Positions 5,014 to 6,742 of a DNA stretch of 6,742 nucleotides are shown piece after piece (position 1 is the stretch's first letter; each line of letters opens with the position of its first letter). The position numbers and the translations under genes were made by a program. The DNA is from Bordetella parapertussis (lineage in GTDB: Bacteria; Cyanobacteriota; Cyanobacteriia; PCC-6307; Cyanobiaceae): the NCBI GenBank assembly GCA_943324725.2, contig CALPMR020000166.1:1-6742 (forward strand), given 5' to 3'. A model generated the notes under the pieces. That model searched no databases. It saw nothing but the letters and a program-made list of their open reading frames with translations, and was not told the origin of the DNA.

Positions 5014-6195
5014 TCAGCCCAGAACCCGGCCCAGGATCGATCGCAGCTGGTCCAGTTCCGCCAGGAAGCCGTCATGGCCCAGGTCGCTGTTGAGGCTGGT
5101 GTAGCTGGCTCCGCCGGGGATACCGGCGGCCAGCTCCTGTTGGCGGCCGGGGGGAAACAGGCGATCGGAGCTCACTGAAACCACGCTGACCTGGGCGCGG
5201 ATGCGCGCCAGGGCCGCCGCCACGCCGCCACGACCCAGGCCGACGTCGTGGCGGTTCATGGCCCGGGCGAGGCCGATGTAGCTGTTGGCGTCGAAGCGTT
5301 GCACCAGCTCCTGGCCCTGGCGCTGCAACAGGGCGGTGATGGCCGTTTCTGGATCCGGAGGCTTCGGATTGTCGCCGTGTTCAACCTCCTTCCCCTCAGC
5401 GCCGAGCTGCCGCTCCATCTCCGTGGCGCTGACATAGGTCTGCTGGGCGAGGGCGCGGGCCAGGGCCAGGCCGGCGCGGGGGCCGCCGCCGGGTTGGTCG
5501 TAGTAGTCGCCGCCGTAGAAGAGGGGATCCTGGCGGATCGCCTGGATCTGACAGGCGTGAACGGCGATGTTGTCGGCGCTGCAGCTGGCGGCGGTGGCGA
5601 TCAGCAGCAGGCGTTCCAGCCGCTGCGGCGAGCCGATCGCCCACTCCAGGGCCCGCATGCCTCCCATCGAGCCACCGATGACGGCGTGCCAGCGCTCGAT
5701 GCCCAGCCAGTCGGCCAGGCCCCGTTCGGCCGCCACCATGTCGCGGATCGAGAGCAGCGGGAAGCGGCTGCCGTAGGGCCGGCCATCAGCCGCCGGACTG
5801 GCGGGGCCGGTGCTGCCCTGGCAGCCGCCGAGCACGTTGGGGCAGATCAGGCAGAAGCGCTCGCTGTCCAGGGCCTGGCCGGGGCCGATCAGCCGATCCC
5901 ACCAGCCGGCGCTGGCATGGCCGACACCGGCGGGCCCGGCCGCGTGGCTGTCGCCACTGAAGCCATGCAGCAGCAGGATGGCGTTGCTGCGCCCGGAGTT
6001 CAGCTCACCCCAGCGCTCCCAGGCCAGGCTGATCGGAGCGAGGCTCTGGCCCGATTCCAGGATCAGGGGCTGGTCGCCGAAGGGACGGCAGAACAGACGC
6101 TGGCCGGCTGGATCCCCCTCTCGCCAGCCGCCGTGGCGGACGCTCGATGCGGCGGGAACGATCGGAACCATCGATGCGCGCACGACGGCGATCAT
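5014..6195 (-). CDS. metX: homoserine O-acyltransferase, MetX family
   Basis: MetX is a cytoplasmic alpha/beta-hydrolase-fold enzyme that transfers an acyl group from acetyl-CoA (or succinyl-CoA in some members) to homoserine, the entry step of methionine synthesis. All hallmarks are present: LLLHGFSGDSHAAG (74-87) for the oxyanion loop, NVLGGCQGSTGP (120-131), and the nucleophile elbow GGSMGG with Ser176. The triad is completed by Asp344 (VSSDRLFPP) and His374 (LGHDGFL). The 393-residue length is normal. The ATG at 6193-6195 has only a G-rich stretch as a possible ribosome binding site; another ATG at 6169-6171 would shorten the product by eight residues and lacks one too. The N-terminal ~25 residues are probably flexible. 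The rhodanese-like gene ends 94 bases upstream on the same strand. Acetyl versus succinyl preference cannot be decided by eye, because paralogues of this family differ in donor and acceptor. Confidence 0.95.
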   Translation of the reverse strand: MIAVVRASMVPIVPAASSVRHGGWREGDPAGQRLFCRPFGDQPLILESGQSLAPISLAWERWGELNSGRSNAILLLHGFSGDSHAAGPAGVGHASAGWWDRLIGPGQALDSERFCLICPNVLGGCQGSTGPASPAADGRPYGSRFPLLSIRDMVAAERGLADWLGIERWHAVIGGSMGGMRALEWAIGSPQRLERLLLIATAASCSADNIAVHACQIQAIRQDPLFYGGDYYDQPGGGPRAGLALARALAQQTYVSATEMERQLGAEGKEVEHGDNPKPPDPETAITALLQRQGQELVQRFDANSYIGLARAMNRHDVGLGRGGVAAALARIRAQVSVVSVSSDRLFPPGRQQELAAGIPGGASYTSLNSDLGHDGFLAELDQLRSILGRVLG

Positions 6196-6202
6196 TGTCC
6201 CG

Positions 6203-6237
6203 CCCGCTCAGCAGCGGCGTCGGCCTGACTGAGCGGG
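6203..6237 (-). promoter_or_regulatory. stem-loop abutting the metX start
   Basis: CCCGCTCAG (6203-6211) and CTGAGCGGG (6229-6237) are a perfect 9-bp inverted repeat around a 17-base loop. On the metX strand the 3' arm ends only seven bases before the ATG, so the helix would cover the place where a ribosome binding site should lie. It could damp translation or end transcription from the rhodanese-like gene. It does not match a riboswitch fold that I know. Confidence 0.45.
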
Positions 6238-6250
6238 ATCGGCGCCGATC
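6237..6250. promoter_or_regulatory. perfect 14-bp palindrome in the metX leader
   Basis: GATCGGCGCCGATC is its own reverse complement and directly adjoins the stem-loop at 6203-6237, in the 94-bp gap between the rhodanese-like gene and metX. Fully symmetric sites of this length may bind a dimeric regulator. No regulator gene is in view and GATC-rich, CG-rich sequence is common here, so this is tentative. Confidence 0.3.
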
Positions 6251-6289
6251 GGGCTGGGCAACGCGCTCTCATGGGCTTGTCTGCGCCGA

Positions 6290-6742
6290 TCACGCCTTGG
6301 CCCTGCTCGGGCCCCAGGGCCGTAGCAACAGCCGCAGCGCCGGCACCAGGGGAACCAGCAGACGGCGGGCAGCGGCGATCAGCAGCGGGGCACCGCTCAG
6401 GGGGCGCAGTTCCGTGCGGCGAAGGCTGCGGTCTACCGTCTGATCGGCCTCCAGCGGCAGCCCCTGTCGCGTCCAGCTGGCGACGCCGCCATCAAGATAT
6501 TGAATCCGCCGCGCATAGCCGTTGCGGTGCAATTGTTCGATCAATTCGAGGGCCTGTTGTGGCCGCTCGCTGATCAGGATCAGATCGTCATCGGGGAGCT
6601 CGCTGCTGATCAGCCTGGCGGCGGAAATCGAATGGCTGCCAGGTAGATGACCTTGACGGAACTGCCGTGCCGAGCGCACATCGATGATCAGCACCTGAGC
6701 CTGAAGACGTTGCGTTGGACGACCTTGCGCTGAACGAAGCAG
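6290..6742 (-). CDS. rhodanese-fold protein lacking the catalytic cysteine, 5' end off window
   Basis: The visible protein contains the rhodanese fold: LIIDVRSARQFRQGHLPGS is the strand-loop opening of the domain, and RIQYLDGGVASWTRQGLPL is its standard ending. Active rhodaneses carry a Cys-x5-Arg loop after the central strand. Here the equivalent place reads LILISERPQQALELI, and no cysteine occurs anywhere in the visible sequence, so sulfur transfer by the usual mechanism is not expected. A GTG at 6692-6694 could start a 134-residue product, but the frame stays open to the window edge (LLRSAQGRPTQRLQAQ before it), so the true start is probably outside. After the domain the tail has a hydrophobic and arginine-rich run (LLIAAARRLLVPLVPALRLLL, split around residues 104-124 from the GTG) that may bind membranes. 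It lies upstream of metX on the same strand. A binding, regulatory or scaffold role is inferred. Confidence 0.8.
   Translation of the reverse strand: MLRSAQGRPTQRLQAQVLIIDVRSARQFRQGHLPGSHSISAARLISSELPDDDLILISERPQQALELIEQLHRNGYARRIQYLDGGVASWTRQGLPLEADQTVDRSLRRTELRPLSGAPLLIAAARRLLVPLVPALRLLLRPWGPSRAKA

Noticed and set aside
4689..5178. Plus-strand frames between the MRJP gene and metX
   Set aside because: They overlap the 3' end of metX in antisense, show no domain and look less protein-like than the minus-strand frame ending at 4671.
5248..6228. 326-codon plus-strand open frame opposite metX
   Set aside because: It is an antisense shadow of a complete, motif-rich metX in high-GC DNA, with an A/G/V-rich composition and no recognisable domain.
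6196..6289. SAM or SAH riboswitch in front of metX
   Set aside because: Only one simple hairpin and one palindrome are visible; I could not lay out the multi-helix core or conserved loops of those riboswitch classes in 94 bases.

Overview
The window most resembles a high-GC picocyanobacterium of the Cyanobium/Synechococcus type. This is an inference from overall gene style, high GC in the flanking genes and one HIP1-like GCGATCGC octamer at 995-1002; it is not proven, and no photosynthesis gene or rRNA is present to settle it. Five genes are well supported: a ChrA-type chromate transporter, an SMP-30/lactonohydrolase-like protein, a major royal jelly (MRJP/yellow) family protein, a MetX homoserine acyltransferase, and a rhodanese-fold protein that runs off the right edge.

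Layout. 1-108: window edge with no assignable gene. 109-1509 (minus): chrA, with its start set by a GGAGG ribosome binding site. 1607-1933 (plus): a small membrane ORF whose last third reads antisense through a transposase remnant. 1824-2085 (minus): a heavily deleted IS630-family transposase in which only the N-terminal and C-terminal pieces survive, in different frames. 2074-2141: a 17-bp tandem repeat that fades into the transposase N-terminal codons. 2142-2501: no recognisable gene. 2502-4650 (plus): two adjacent genes one base apart, both encoding exported beta-propeller proteins, with lower GC than the flanks. 4671-4988 (minus): an open frame that looks coding but has no ATG. 5014-6195 (minus): metX. 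6290-6742 (minus): a rhodanese-fold protein without any visible cysteine.

How the pieces may fit. The SMP-30-like and MRJP-like genes form a probable two-gene transcription unit that delivers two six-bladed propellers outside the cytoplasm. The first keeps the metal and substrate ligands of lactonases; the second has no defined bacterial reaction. The lower GC of the pair and the transposase debris just upstream suggest an accessory insertion between resident genes. metX starts the methionine branch from homoserine, and the rhodanese-like gene lies directly upstream on the same strand. ChrA is a stand-alone efflux gene. The best leads are the exported propeller pair and the IS630 relic, which appears to have truncated a small membrane gene.
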